Assembly: GCF_023716465.1 (NCBI RefSeq)
Contig: NZ_CP092415.1
Span: forward strand, 2,581,501-2,645,500
DNA: 64,000 nucleotides
Direction: 5' to 3'
Source of the DNA: Flagellimonas marinaquae
GTDB lineage: Bacteria > Bacteroidota > Bacteroidia > Flavobacteriales > Flavobacteriaceae
Shown here: piece after piece, positions 8,519 to 17,071 of the stretch
Layout of the letters: each line of letters begins with the position of its first letter
How positions within the stretch are numbered: position 1 is the stretch's first letter
Made by a program: the position numbers and the translations under genes
The notes under the pieces: generated by a model
Databases searched by the model: none
The model's input: the letters and a program-made list of their open reading frames with translations, nothing else
Told to the model about the DNA's origin: nothing

Positions 8519-9087
8519 TGCTCGAACAACTGCTGCAATACGATAAGGACTTGTTTTTGTTCCTGAACGGATTGGGAACGGAGACTTGGGATGGTTTTTG
8601 GATGTTTATGACCAAGACCAGAAACTCGGCCCCGCTCTATATTCTATTACTTTATTTATCCTATCGAACGTTTGGGTGGAAAGGAACCGGGATAATTTTG
8701 GTGTCCATCGCATTGTTGATTACCTGTACCGACCAATTGTCCAACTTTTTTAAATACGGTATTGGTCGTTTGCGACCATGCCACGAACCCGAGGTGAGTA
8801 GTGTAATGCGCTTGGTGAAAAGTTATTGTGGAGGTCAATTCGGGTATTTTTCTGCCCATGCCGCCAACTCGTTCGGACCGGCCATTTTCTTTACAGTTTT
8901 GTTCAGGAACAAAGTGAAATACATTGCTTGGGTATTACTGCTTTGGGCCTGCATTGTGGCCTATAGCCGCATTTATATTGGTGTGCACTATCCGTTGGAT
9001 GTGCTGACCGGTGCTTTGGTCGGGTCGCTCTTTGGATGGTTATGGGCCAAGTTGGCTATATTTGCTTTCCAAAAAACAGTGGTATGA
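8518..9087 (+). CDS. PAP2 family membrane phosphatase
   Basis: A 189-residue integral membrane phosphatase with about five or six segments. The family motifs are present: C1 KYGIGRLRP, C2 reduced to FSAHAANS (the catalytic His kept, but without the usual PSGH), and C3 SRIYIGVHYPLD with the second His and Asp. Enzymes of this size act on undecaprenyl pyrophosphate or other lipid phosphates at the outer face of the inner membrane. It overlaps the GT39 gene by four bases (ATGA), which suggests that both handle polyprenyl-linked sugars. Confidence 0.9.
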   Translation: MLEQLLQYDKDLFLFLNGLGTETWDGFWMFMTKTRNSAPLYILLLYLSYRTFGWKGTGIILVSIALLITCTDQLSNFFKYGIGRLRPCHEPEVSSVMRLVKSYCGGQFGYFSAHAANSFGPAIFFTVLFRNKVKYIAWVLLLWACIVAYSRIYIGVHYPLDVLTGALVGSLFGWLWAKLAIFAFQKTVV

Positions 9088-10742
9088 TCTCAACTGCCAG
9101 ATACTGGTTTTACATTGCGCTGATCGTGTTGGTGTACTTTATTGGAATGTTCGCAACCTTGTTCGAGAACGATTCGGCCCAGTTTGCGGTTATGGCCATG
9201 CGAATGGTGCAGGAAAACGACTTTCTAAGCCTTTTTAAAGGCCCCGAGGAGTATCTGGACAAGCCTCATATGCACTACTGGTTGGCCGCAATTTCCTTTA
9301 AGATATTTGGAATTCACGATTGGGCGTATCGCATTCCCGGTATTTTATCCACTTTGTTGGGCGCCTATAGTTGCTACGGTCTGGGAAAATTGCTCTACAA
9401 TAAAGATGTGGGTCGTTTTGCCTCATTGATTTTTATGACGGCCCAGACCATCGTCTTGGCCAACATTGATGTCCGAACCGATGCCGTTTTAACTGGATTT
9501 ACAATATTCTCCATTTGGCAATTGGCCACATATATCGAAAAAGGAACACTAAAAAGTATTGCTTTGGGTGCTTTGGGAGCGGGTATGGCTTTTTCCACTA
9601 AAGGACAGATTGCCCTCGTGGTCATTGGAATTTCTATACTCTGCCATTTGGCCTATACCCGAAAGTGGGAACGATTGCTCCATTGGAAGTTATTGGTGGC
9701 CCTTCTTGTTTTTGGTTTGACGATAACCCCGATGTTATATGCCTATTATCATCAATTTGATTTGCACCCCGAGAAAGTAATTCGTGGTAAGGATAACCGC
9801 AGCGGTATCTTCTTTATTTTTTGGGAACAAAGTTTTGAGCGGATGAGTGGCGAGGGCGTTGGGAAGAACAGTAGCGACTTTTTCTTTTTTTTCCACACCT
9901 TTTTGTGGGTGTTCTTGCCTTGGACGGTCCTTGCTTTGGTTGGTTATTGGATAAAAGTGAAAGCCTTTTGGGAAATCAAGTTCTCCTACAAAACCAATAT
10001 GGAATTTTTGACCGTGGGTGGAATTTCAATTTTGTTCCTGCTCATTAGCTTTGCGCAATTTAAATTGCCGCATTACATGAATGTGTTAATGCCTTTATAT
10101 GCAATTTTATCTGCGGGTTTCCTGTATGTTTTACATCAGCAGGAAAAATTGAAGATGGCAAAGGTGATACTCGGAATCCAATATTTTATATTGGGATTGG
10201 TAGTTGTCTTTACCTTATTGATAAGTTTTACTGTTTTCCAATTGGAACATTGGTATGGCTATGCATTCTTGTTGCTGGCACTAGGTATGGTGGTTTATTT
10301 TGTTCAAAAAAGGGAAGTTGTCTACGCCAAGATTGTTACCGTTGCCATTTTTAGCTCAGTTTTATTGAATGGTTTTATGAATGCCCATTTCTATCCAAAA
10401 TTACTCGAATACCAAGGAGGTTCTAATATGGCACAGCAGGTAAAGGAGAGGAATATTCCCGTGGATGACATTTATAAAATTAACGAAAGACATACCTGGG
10501 CTTTGGATTTTTATAATCAAAATCCTGTCAATATTGTTTCCACTTCAGATTTGAAGAACATGAAGGATATTTGGGTATATGCTACCGATAAAGAACTGGA
10601 ACTATTGAAAAAAAACGGAATTGCTTGGGATAATGAAATAACTGTGGACCAATTTCGTATTACCAGATTACAGATCAAGTTTTTGAATCCCGAATCGCGC
10701 AAAGAAAAGTTGAATAAAATGCACTTGGTGCTTCTAAATTAG
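9084..10742 (+). CDS. GT39/ArnT-like membrane glycosyltransferase
   Basis: A 552-residue polytopic enzyme of the PMT_2/ArnT kind, which takes a sugar from a polyprenyl-phosphate donor on the periplasmic side and puts it on a lipid or protein. The first periplasmic loop has FENDSAQFAVMA (catalytic-type Asp) and the conserved DKPHMHYW; about ten to twelve membrane segments follow, then a C-terminal soluble tail. I take ATG 9084, which overlaps the PAP2 stop as ATGA; the frame is open 48 bases further upstream, but only inside the PAP2 gene. The stop overlaps by four bases the stop of the flippase-like gene opposite. Confidence 0.9.
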   Translation: MISTARYWFYIALIVLVYFIGMFATLFENDSAQFAVMAMRMVQENDFLSLFKGPEEYLDKPHMHYWLAAISFKIFGIHDWAYRIPGILSTLLGAYSCYGLGKLLYNKDVGRFASLIFMTAQTIVLANIDVRTDAVLTGFTIFSIWQLATYIEKGTLKSIALGALGAGMAFSTKGQIALVVIGISILCHLAYTRKWERLLHWKLLVALLVFGLTITPMLYAYYHQFDLHPEKVIRGKDNRSGIFFIFWEQSFERMSGEGVGKNSSDFFFFFHTFLWVFLPWTVLALVGYWIKVKAFWEIKFSYKTNMEFLTVGGISILFLLISFAQFKLPHYMNVLMPLYAILSAGFLYVLHQQEKLKMAKVILGIQYFILGLVVVFTLLISFTVFQLEHWYGYAFLLLALGMVVYFVQKREVVYAKIVTVAIFSSVLLNGFMNAHFYPKLLEYQGGSNMAQQVKERNIPVDDIYKINERHTWALDFYNQNPVNIVSTSDLKNMKDIWVYATDKELELLKKNGIAWDNEITVDQFRITRLQIKFLNPESRKEKLNKMHLVLLN

Positions 10743-11611
10743 TCCACAGATTCCAGCTGTGGCTTTTTAAAGTGGTAGATTACACCAAAAAGGGAGGTGA
10801 GTGCCGTAATCAAAAAGAAGGTGAAACTGATGCCAATGGAAGTGCTCTCATCCAGTCCCAGCCATTTTGCTCCATATAAAAAAGTAACCTCTCTACTTCC
10901 AATTCCCCCAATCGTTAATGGAATTACGGAAACGATGGAAGATACTAAGAAAACAAATAGGTATTCAATGAAGTCCATATCAACGGACAAAGATTTCAAA
11001 ACAAAAAGAACGCAGACCAACTGTGCCAATTGAACCAGAGCGGAAAAGCTAACGGATTTCCAAAATACGGGCAGGGTAGAGGTGAAAAATATCTTGTTTA
11101 CAAACCAAAATGCCACAACACTCAACGGAATGGCAGCTACAATCAACCAGAAAAAACTTTGGAAAAACTCATTTTTGGAAAGCAAAGCAAGCACGCAGGC
11201 ATAAATAAAAAGTAACAGCATCCCGCTTAAACGGTCCAGCAATAAACTGGACACTACTTTTTTGGTGCCAGGTTGATACACTTTTTGAATTACGTAGCCT
11301 TTGTAAGCATCGCCACCAATACCTCCCGGTAAAAAGAGGTTGTAGAACATGCCCAGCAGATACAGCTTTAGGTTGCTTAATTGAGACACTTTTGCACCCA
11401 TCTGATGGAAATACAAGTTGGTTCTAAAGGCTGAAATTATTTTCGAAAGCACAAAAAACAACAAGGCCAAGAATAAATAAAGAGGCTCGCTTTTTTTTAA
11501 GGTCTGGACTACATCCTTCAACTCTATTTTGGTGAAAATAAAGTAAATCAGTACCGCACTAACAATAATTTTTAGGGCAGTAATTAGCTTTTTACGCAGC
11601 TTTTCCGTCAC
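10739..11611 (-). CDS. Flippase-like membrane protein, LPG-synthase TM family (UPF0104)
   Basis: A 290-residue protein with about seven to eight membrane segments, of the family named after the transmembrane half of lysylphosphatidylglycerol synthase. The family hallmark LFLPGGIGGDAYKGY is present near residue 90, and a second conserved stretch, PLTIGGIGSREV, near residue 235. Such proteins are found beside polyprenyl-phosphate glycosyltransferases and are proposed to move lipids across the membrane. The start is GTG at 11611, inside the end of the GT2 gene (20-base overlap), so the two are translationally coupled. Confidence 0.88.
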   Translation of the reverse strand: MTEKLRKKLITALKIIVSAVLIYFIFTKIELKDVVQTLKKSEPLYLFLALLFFVLSKIISAFRTNLYFHQMGAKVSQLSNLKLYLLGMFYNLFLPGGIGGDAYKGYVIQKVYQPGTKKVVSSLLLDRLSGMLLLFIYACVLALLSKNEFFQSFFWLIVAAIPLSVVAFWFVNKIFFTSTLPVFWKSVSFSALVQLAQLVCVLFVLKSLSVDMDFIEYLFVFLVSSIVSVIPLTIGGIGSREVTFLYGAKWLGLDESTSIGISFTFFLITALTSLFGVIYHFKKPQLESVD

Positions 11612-12554
11612 CTATACTTATTTTTTTGATGCGATATGGTCTTTTCTGTTGCGATTCGTAGTAGGTACGGATCAAGAGCTCCATTACAATGCCAATGGTA
11701 AACAGTTGAATTCCCCCAACAATGAACATCATTCCAAAAATAAGTAAGGGTCTGGTTCCAATATCTTGATCAAACCCTAGTTTAACGATCAATAGATAAA
11801 TATTGATAAAAATCCCGAGGATGACCAACAAAACCCCGAAGATTCCGAAAAGGTGAATGGGGCGTTGGAAGTATTTTCTAATGAAAAGTAGCAGCATCAT
11901 ATCGGCCACAACTTTAAAAACACGCTCCAAACCATATTTGGAAACCCCGGCGTGCCTTGCATGATGCTTTACAGGCACCTGTTTGATCTGTGCACCTTCC
12001 AAGTGGGCTAAAAGCGTGATAAAACGGTGCATTTCACCGTATAAATTCAAACTTTTTGCAATATCCTTGGTGAAAACCTTGAGCGCACAGCCGTTATCTT
12101 TAATATCCAATTTAGTCACTCTCCGTACCAAAAAGTTGGCAATCTTAGAAGGTATTTTTTTAACCAACGAATCTTTTCTTTTCTGACGGATTCCCGTTAC
12201 CACATCGTATTCTTCGGTTATGGCAAACGATAACATTTGTGGAATGTCGGATGGATCGTTTTGCAGATCACCATCCATGGTAATGATGTATTCGCCCTCG
12301 GCATAATCAATTCCGGCGGCAAGGGCCAAACTTTGGCCATAGTTCTTTTTCAACTCGATCAAATGAACCTTTTTATCATTCATTTCCTTGACCTTCTGAC
12401 GGGTTTTATCCGTAGAAAAATCATCTACATAAATGATTTGATAGTTATACCCATCAAGGCTTTCATTGATTTTTTCGGTCAAAAGAACCACATTGTCCTC
12501 CTCGTTGTACAAAGGAACCACTATGGATAAAAGGGAATCGGTGACGGTGTTCAT
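11592..12554 (-). CDS. Polyprenyl-phosphate glycosyltransferase, DPM/ArnC-like GT2
   Basis: A 320-residue GT2 enzyme that should transfer a sugar from a nucleotide donor to undecaprenyl phosphate on the cytoplasmic side. The catalytic domain has SIVVPLYNEEDNV, YVDDFSTDKT and ITMDGDLQNDP (the DxD-type motif), followed by two C-terminal membrane helices (about residues 230-250 and 265-290), as in ArnC and GtrB. With the overlapping flippase-like gene and the facing GT39 gene it makes a plausible set: charge the carrier, flip it, transfer the sugar. The sugar and acceptor are unknown. Confidence 0.92.
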   Translation of the reverse strand: MNTVTDSLLSIVVPLYNEEDNVVLLTEKINESLDGYNYQIIYVDDFSTDKTRQKVKEMNDKKVHLIELKKNYGQSLALAAGIDYAEGEYIITMDGDLQNDPSDIPQMLSFAITEEYDVVTGIRQKRKDSLVKKIPSKIANFLVRRVTKLDIKDNGCALKVFTKDIAKSLNLYGEMHRFITLLAHLEGAQIKQVPVKHHARHAGVSKYGLERVFKVVADMMLLLFIRKYFQRPIHLFGIFGVLLVILGIFINIYLLIVKLGFDQDIGTRPLLIFGMMFIVGGIQLFTIGIVMELLIRTYYESQQKRPYRIKKISIGDGKAA

Positions 12555-12589
12555 TCAGTATAAAATCTGTGCAAATTTATTGCTTTTAT

Positions 12590-13633
12590 TTAAAGTTCCT
12601 CGGTAATCTTGTCCAATAGGAGTTTTGCAGCGTAGAACGGTGATATTTTGTTCTCTTCGATTTCTATCAAGAACTTGGCCTGTTCTTTTTTAAAGGTTTC
12701 TTTTTGATGGAAAAATTGTTTAATGTATTCGTCCACGGTCTGAAGGAACCAGTTTTTGTTTTGGAGTTGTCGATTCTTTTCAAAAAAGCCATTTTTCCTA
12801 TTGTGCTCTACAAATCGCTGCACCATTTCCCAGATTTCTTCAATTCCTGTTTTCTCCATTGCGGAACACTTCATTACTTTGGGTGTCCACCCATTGGCTT
12901 TTGGAGGGTAAAGATGTAAGGCTCTGGAAAACTCTGTCATGGCCAGCTTGGCATGTTCCAAATTGCTGCCATCCGCTTTGTTGATGGCAATGGCATCGGC
13001 CATTTCCATAATGCCCCGTTTTATACCCTGTAGCTCGTCGCCAGCACCAGATAATTTCAATAAAAGGAAAAAATCGACCATACTGTGAACGGCAATTTCG
13101 CTTTGTCCAACACCAACGGTTTCTACCAAAATAACATTGTAGCCAGCGGCTTCACAAAGAATAATACTTTCTCGGGTCTTTTGCGCAACACCGCCCAAGG
13201 ATGTTCCGGATGGTGATGGGCGGATAAAAGCATTCGAATCTTTGGCCAAAGTTTCCATTCGGGTTTTGTCCCCCAAAATACTTCCTTTGCTCAATGAGCT
13301 CGTAGGGTCTACGGCGAGAACGGCTACTTTGTTGCCCTGTTCGGTCAAGGTTGTTCCCAAAGATTCGATAAAGGAGCTTTTGCCCACTCCGGGAACCCCT
13401 GTGATTCCTAAACGAATGCTGTTCGTAGGTCGGGCCAAGCATTTTTCAATTACGGTATTGGCTTTTTCAAAATGCGCTGGTCTTGTGCTTTCCAACAGCG
13501 TTATGGCCTTGGCAAGCATGGCCTTGTTTCCATTAAAAATACCTTGGGCCAAGACATCGGCAGAAAGTTCTTGTTTTCTGAGCGCCTTAATTCTGGAAAT
13601 AGTGTCCACGGGTGTCTTATTATCGTCTGCCAA
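12590..13633 (-). CDS. meaB: Methylmalonyl-CoA mutase-associated GTPase MeaB
   Basis: A 347-residue G3E-family GTPase (ArgK/MeaB/YgfD) that guards cobalamin loading of methylmalonyl-CoA mutase. Visible are the Walker A motif GVPGVGKSS, AVDPTSSLSKGSILGDKTRM, VETVGVGQSE (Walker B/switch region) and the base-specificity motif NKAD. The C-terminus is the usual dimerisation arm. The start appears to be TTG at 13633; no ATG or GTG is found nearby and the next Met is about 35 codons inside. The mutase itself is not in the window, but a PduO cobalamin adenosyltransferase stands at 24 kb. Confidence 0.93.
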   Translation of the reverse strand: MADDNKTPVDTISRIKALRKQELSADVLAQGIFNGNKAMLAKAITLLESTRPAHFEKANTVIEKCLARPTNSIRLGITGVPGVGKSSFIESLGTTLTEQGNKVAVLAVDPTSSLSKGSILGDKTRMETLAKDSNAFIRPSPSGTSLGGVAQKTRESIILCEAAGYNVILVETVGVGQSEIAVHSMVDFFLLLKLSGAGDELQGIKRGIMEMADAIAINKADGSNLEHAKLAMTEFSRALHLYPPKANGWTPKVMKCSAMEKTGIEEIWEMVQRFVEHNRKNGFFEKNRQLQNKNWFLQTVDEYIKQFFHQKETFKKEQAKFLIEIEENKISPFYAAKLLLDKITEEL

Positions 13634-13799
13634 GAGTACGTTTCTAATGTTTGTACGAATTTATAAAGATTTTGCGGGTTTAAGTGAACTCACAAAAGGA
13701 ATAGCGATTACTTTTTGGTTTACCCATTTCACAAAAATTTAATATCCAATTAATCGGACTTACGCCTACAATTTGGTACCTTATTCGTAAAATGATCGA

Positions 13800-13823
13800 G
13801 CACCGAACCGGTGCCGGTTTTTT
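13800..13823 (+). promoter_or_regulatory. Terminator-like hairpin in the leader of ohr
   Basis: GCACCG (13800-13805), loop AAC and CGGTGC (13809-13814), then CGG and six T at 13818-13823. The hairpin lies 25 bases before the ohr ATG and faces the same way, so it could attenuate ohr. A TACAATTTG element (one base longer than the -7 consensus) near 13768 would put it inside the leader. Confidence 0.4.
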
Positions 13824-13847
13824 ACGAACCTATAAACATTTTAAAAG

Positions 13848-14273
13848 ATGAAGACTATTTTTGAGGCCAAGGCCACCAATACAGGGGGAAGAGCAGGACA
13901 TGTAACGAGTGAGGACGGCGTTTTGGATTTTGATATCAGTATGCCCAATTCCAATGGTAAACCTGATCCTAAATCCACAAATCCCGAAGAACTGTTTGCC
14001 GCGGCTTACTCCACATGTTATGCCGGAGCTGTAGAGGCCGTTGCAAAAATGCATAAAGTGGAAGATTTGGGCGATTTTAGTGTAACTGCTATCGTAGCAT
14101 TGAACAAAGAGGAAGAAGGTTTTTTTCTTGAGGTTACTTTGGACACCTATTTGCCCACTGTGGATAAGGAAATGGGGGAGACCATTATTAATGAAGCTCA
14201 CGAAATGTGCCCGTACAGCAAGGCCACAAGAGATAATATTACCGTTCACTTAAATTTATTGATGGACGAATAA
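13848..14273 (+). CDS. ohr: Organic hydroperoxide resistance protein, Ohr branch of OsmC
   Basis: A 141-residue thiol peroxidase that reduces organic hydroperoxides in the cytoplasm. The two redox cysteines are in AAYSTCYAGA and HEMCPYSKATR, the exact settings of the Ohr branch, and NPEELFAAAYS supplies the conserved Glu. The N-terminal GGRAGHVTSEDGVLDF is also typical and carries the active-site Arg. A hairpin followed by T lies just upstream and a strong terminator just downstream, so the gene is transcribed alone. No OhrR/MarR regulator gene is adjacent. Confidence 0.93.
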   Translation: MKTIFEAKATNTGGRAGHVTSEDGVLDFDISMPNSNGKPDPKSTNPEELFAAAYSTCYAGAVEAVAKMHKVEDLGDFSVTAIVALNKEEEGFFLEVTLDTYLPTVDKEMGETIINEAHEMCPYSKATRDNITVHLNLLMDE

Positions 14274-14295
14274 ATTAAGTAACTTTTTAATTATG

Positions 14296-14329
14296 AGCCC
14301 TGTTGATGATAATCGACGGGGCTTTTTTG
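14296..14329 (+). terminator. Intrinsic terminator after ohr
   Basis: Arms 14296-14307 and 14312-14323 pair over 12 bases (two G-U pairs) with loop GATA and are followed by a run of T to 14328. The strength and position suit termination of ohr. Confidence 0.85.
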
Positions 14330-14356
14330 TTAAAATTAAATCAAAAACACCCTAAT

Positions 14357-14370
14357 TTGCAACGTTGCAA
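14357..14370. promoter_or_regulatory. 14-base perfect palindrome ahead of the ECF sigma gene
   Basis: TTGCAACGTTGCAA is its own reverse complement. It lies between the ohr terminator and the sigma-factor coding region, close to a near-consensus TAATTTG element (14353-14359). A repressor or autoregulatory operator is possible; no known regulator can be named from the sequence. Confidence 0.4.
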
Positions 14371-14962
14371 TTTTTGCATCGTCCTTATTACAGTAACAAC
14401 TAAAAAACCAAACATAGAACCGAGTACGCTCCATATTGAGCTCGTTGAAAAGTGCAAGGCCAACGACCGCAATGCACAGATGCAACTGTACCGTCAGTAT
14501 TGCGATGGCATGTTCTGCGTGGCCATGCGCTTTCTTAAGAACACGGACGATGCTGAAGATGTGCTGCAGGATTCGTTCATAAAAGCTTTTCAACGAATTG
14601 GTCAATTTAAGGGAGATGTCACTTTTGGGGCCTGGTTAAAGAGAATTGTGGTGAACGGAAGTATCGATTATTTAAAATCGAAACACCAGCGAACGGTGGA
14701 GCTGAACGAAAGTTATCTGCAAGTGGCAGAGGAAGATGATTGGTCTGTAGAAGAAGGTATTTCCATGGAACAGGTAAATCAGGCCATCGAGGAACTGCCA
14801 TCCAAATATAAATATGTTGTCCAGTTGTTTTTGGTAGAAGGGTACGACCATTCGGAGATATCGAAAATATTGGCAATTACCGAAACGGCATCCAGAACCC
14901 GATTGCTCAGGGGAAAGGCACAATTAAAGGAAAAATTAAAAGATATGGCTTATGGCACGTGA
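14357..14962 (+). CDS. ECF-type RNA polymerase sigma factor
   Basis: Group 4 sigma-70 factor that redirects RNA polymerase, probably to an envelope-stress regulon. Region 2 shows MRFLKNTDDAEDVLQDSFIKAF and AWLKRIVVNGSIDYL; region 4 shows the helix-turn-helix LPSKYKYVVQLFLVEGYDHSEISKIL. The start is uncertain. The frame runs back to an ATG at 14303, but that lies inside the ohr terminator. I give the TTG at 14357; homology suggests translation could begin near 14414, where the codon is ATA. It overlaps the anti-sigma gene by 11 bases. Confidence 0.88.
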   Translation: MQRCNFCIVLITVTTKKPNIEPSTLHIELVEKCKANDRNAQMQLYRQYCDGMFCVAMRFLKNTDDAEDVLQDSFIKAFQRIGQFKGDVTFGAWLKRIVVNGSIDYLKSKHQRTVELNESYLQVAEEDDWSVEEGISMEQVNQAIEELPSKYKYVVQLFLVEGYDHSEISKILAITETASRTRLLRGKAQLKEKLKDMAYGT

Positions 14963-15548
14963 TCTTAGAAAAATGTTCGAAAAAGAGAGGGAGCGGAGAC
15001 ACTTCCAAATGAAGCAAGGGCATGAAGACCGATTTTTTGCGAAGCTGGAAGAGGAACTGCCCCAGGTTCCACCCAAGAAAAAGGTTATCTCCCTTTGGAT
15101 GCAGATTGCGGCATCTGTTGTAATAATCTTGGGATTGGCTTTATTTTATTTTAATGATACACCGGTTGATCCTGTAGAAAAGGTAACGGTTGTGGATCGA
15201 GAGAATGCTGACAAAGAAAGGCAAGGTATCTCACTGGGGGATTTATCGCCGGATCTTAAAAAAATCGAGACCTATTACACAACCAATATTAATTTGCAAT
15301 TGGCCGATTTGGCCGATGACCCAGGAAATAAAGAGTTGGTGGAGAGTTATATGGATCGTTTGGCGGAACTCAACACGGAATACCAAAGACTGAACGCGGA
15401 GCTGAACCAATTGGGACCCAATGATCAAACTATAAGCGCCTTGATCAATAATTTACAACTAAGGCTGCAGTTGCTGCAAAAATTAAAATCAAAGTTGAAT
15501 CAATTAAAATCATCAAAAAATGAACAGGAATCATCAAATATTGTTTAG
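14952..15548 (+). CDS. Probable membrane anti-sigma factor
   Basis: A 198-residue protein with one membrane segment (about residues 46-66, ISLWMQIAASVVIILGLALF). The cytoplasmic N-terminus is short, charged and helical (MARDLRKMFEKERERRHFQM), which would bind the sigma factor; the periplasmic part is a predicted coiled coil rich in Leu, Asn and Gln. I see no classical zinc HxxxCxxC motif, so this is assigned by topology and by its 11-base overlap with the ECF gene. The Leu-rich C-terminus overlaps the next gene by 29 bases, so the three genes form a tightly coupled operon. Confidence 0.7.
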   Translation: MARDLRKMFEKERERRHFQMKQGHEDRFFAKLEEELPQVPPKKKVISLWMQIAASVVIILGLALFYFNDTPVDPVEKVTVVDRENADKERQGISLGDLSPDLKKIETYYTTNINLQLADLADDPGNKELVESYMDRLAELNTEYQRLNAELNQLGPNDQTISALINNLQLRLQLLQKLKSKLNQLKSSKNEQESSNIV

Positions 15549-16968
15549 TGGATTCCTTCTTGCCATGGTCGGGTTCTCCTGCCATGCGCAAGAAAATTCC
15601 AAAACCTACAAGGAAACCTTTAATGTAAACAAGGATACCGAAATCAATATTAGTACCAGTTACGCCGATATTGAATTTGAGACTTGGAGCAAAGATCAGG
15701 TCGAAATTACCGCCGTAATCGAATTGGAAGGTGTGGCAGATGACGAAGCACAGTCATATTTTGATAAAGATCGGGTAAAAATTATGGGGAACAGCCAGGA
15801 AATTGAGATCAGTACCCAAGGAGCTAGCCCCTATGCATTTGATTTTAGGACAGTAAATATAGATATTCCCGATATTCCCTCGGTAGCTGAGATCATTGAG
15901 CATGTGGAAATCCCGGAAATTATTATCCCAGAAATTGCAATGATACCCTCTATGCCGCCCTTGCCTCCCCTGCCGCCCATCGAATTTGATTACGATGCTT
16001 TTAAGAAAGACGGGGATAAGTATATGAAGGAATGGAAAAAGGAGTTCGATAAAACATTCGATAAGGAATATAAAGAGCGTTTTGAGGAATGGGGCAAAGA
16101 GATGGAAAAAATGGCGGAGGAACGCGATGCCCAAAGAGAGGAACTACGTGAAGAGCGGGAGAAGATGAGGGAAGAACGCGAAAAAGTTCGAGAAGAGATG
16201 CACGAAAGATTGCGCGAACAACGCGAGGAAATGCGTGCGCAGCGGGAAGAGTTACGGGCAGAACAGGCGGAGCTGAGAAAACAACTCAGAGAGGAAGCCC
16301 GAACCATACATGGAAGCCCAAATGTGTTCTACTTCTCTTCCGATGGAAAACATAAAGAGTACAAAGTCAAAAAACGAATAATCATTAAAATGCCCAAGTA
16401 CATTAAACTGAACATGAATGTACGCCACGGGGAGGTAAAATTGGCGGAGAATGCCAAAAACATCAATGCAAGCTTGTCTTACGCAAGCTTGCTGGCCTCC
16501 ACAATAGATGGGGCAAACACCGACATACGGGTATCATATTCCCCGGTAACGGTTAAAAACTGGAACTACGGTAGCTTAAGTACCGACTATTCGGAAAAGG
16601 TTAATCTAAAAGAGGTGAACGAACTAAAGCTCAAATCCGTTTCGTCCAATGTGGTGATCGGTAGATTGGCCAGTAAGGCCATGGTTACCAATACCTTTGG
16701 CTTATTGCAAATAGATGGAATAGCCGATAGTTTTAATTCAGTGGATATCTCTATGGAAAATGGTGAACTGGATTGTAAACTGCCCCAAACTGCTTATGTT
16801 ATTACCGTGAACGAGAACACGTCTGGGTTCAAATACCCAGAAACGTTAAAATTAAGTTCTACAAAAAAGTACGGTGGAAATTTACATACCGGCTATAATA
16901 TCCATAAGCAAGATGGCAAGACCATCAAAATCAACTCTAAATTCAGCGAGGTGGTTCTCAAGGATTGA
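15520..16968 (+). CDS. Exported DUF4097-like protein with a long charged helix
   Basis: A 482-residue exported protein. Residues 1-24 are a signal peptide with probable cleavage after CHAQ. Residues about 30-100 are a beta-strand region with STSYADIEFETWSKDQ, as in DUF4097-type proteins. Residues 141-153 are proline-rich (MPPLPPLPP). Residues about 157-262 are an almost uninterrupted run of Glu/Arg/Lys with some Met and Gln, predicted as a single alpha-helix or coiled coil. Residues 275-482 return to beta-strand repeats. As last gene of the ECF operon it may be the periplasmic sensor or effector; its molecular role is unknown. Confidence 0.8.
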   Translation: MNRNHQILFSGFLLAMVGFSCHAQENSKTYKETFNVNKDTEINISTSYADIEFETWSKDQVEITAVIELEGVADDEAQSYFDKDRVKIMGNSQEIEISTQGASPYAFDFRTVNIDIPDIPSVAEIIEHVEIPEIIIPEIAMIPSMPPLPPLPPIEFDYDAFKKDGDKYMKEWKKEFDKTFDKEYKERFEEWGKEMEKMAEERDAQREELREEREKMREEREKVREEMHERLREQREEMRAQREELRAEQAELRKQLREEARTIHGSPNVFYFSSDGKHKEYKVKKRIIIKMPKYIKLNMNVRHGEVKLAENAKNINASLSYASLLASTIDGANTDIRVSYSPVTVKNWNYGSLSTDYSEKVNLKEVNELKLKSVSSNVVIGRLASKAMVTNTFGLLQIDGIADSFNSVDISMENGELDCKLPQTAYVITVNENTSGFKYPETLKLSSTKKYGGNLHTGYNIHKQDGKTIKINSKFSEVVLKD

Positions 16969-17071
16969 TTTTTGTTGTATTACCATTAAATAGAATCACC
17001 TATACCAACAAGGCAGTCTCAATCATATTTATTTTCTTCTGCATTGGCCGGCCAACTATCCCACCCATCGC

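Noticed and set aside
13242-13742. 166-codon + strand frame opposite meaB
   Set aside because: Antisense of a strongly conserved GTPase; low-complexity translation and no domain.
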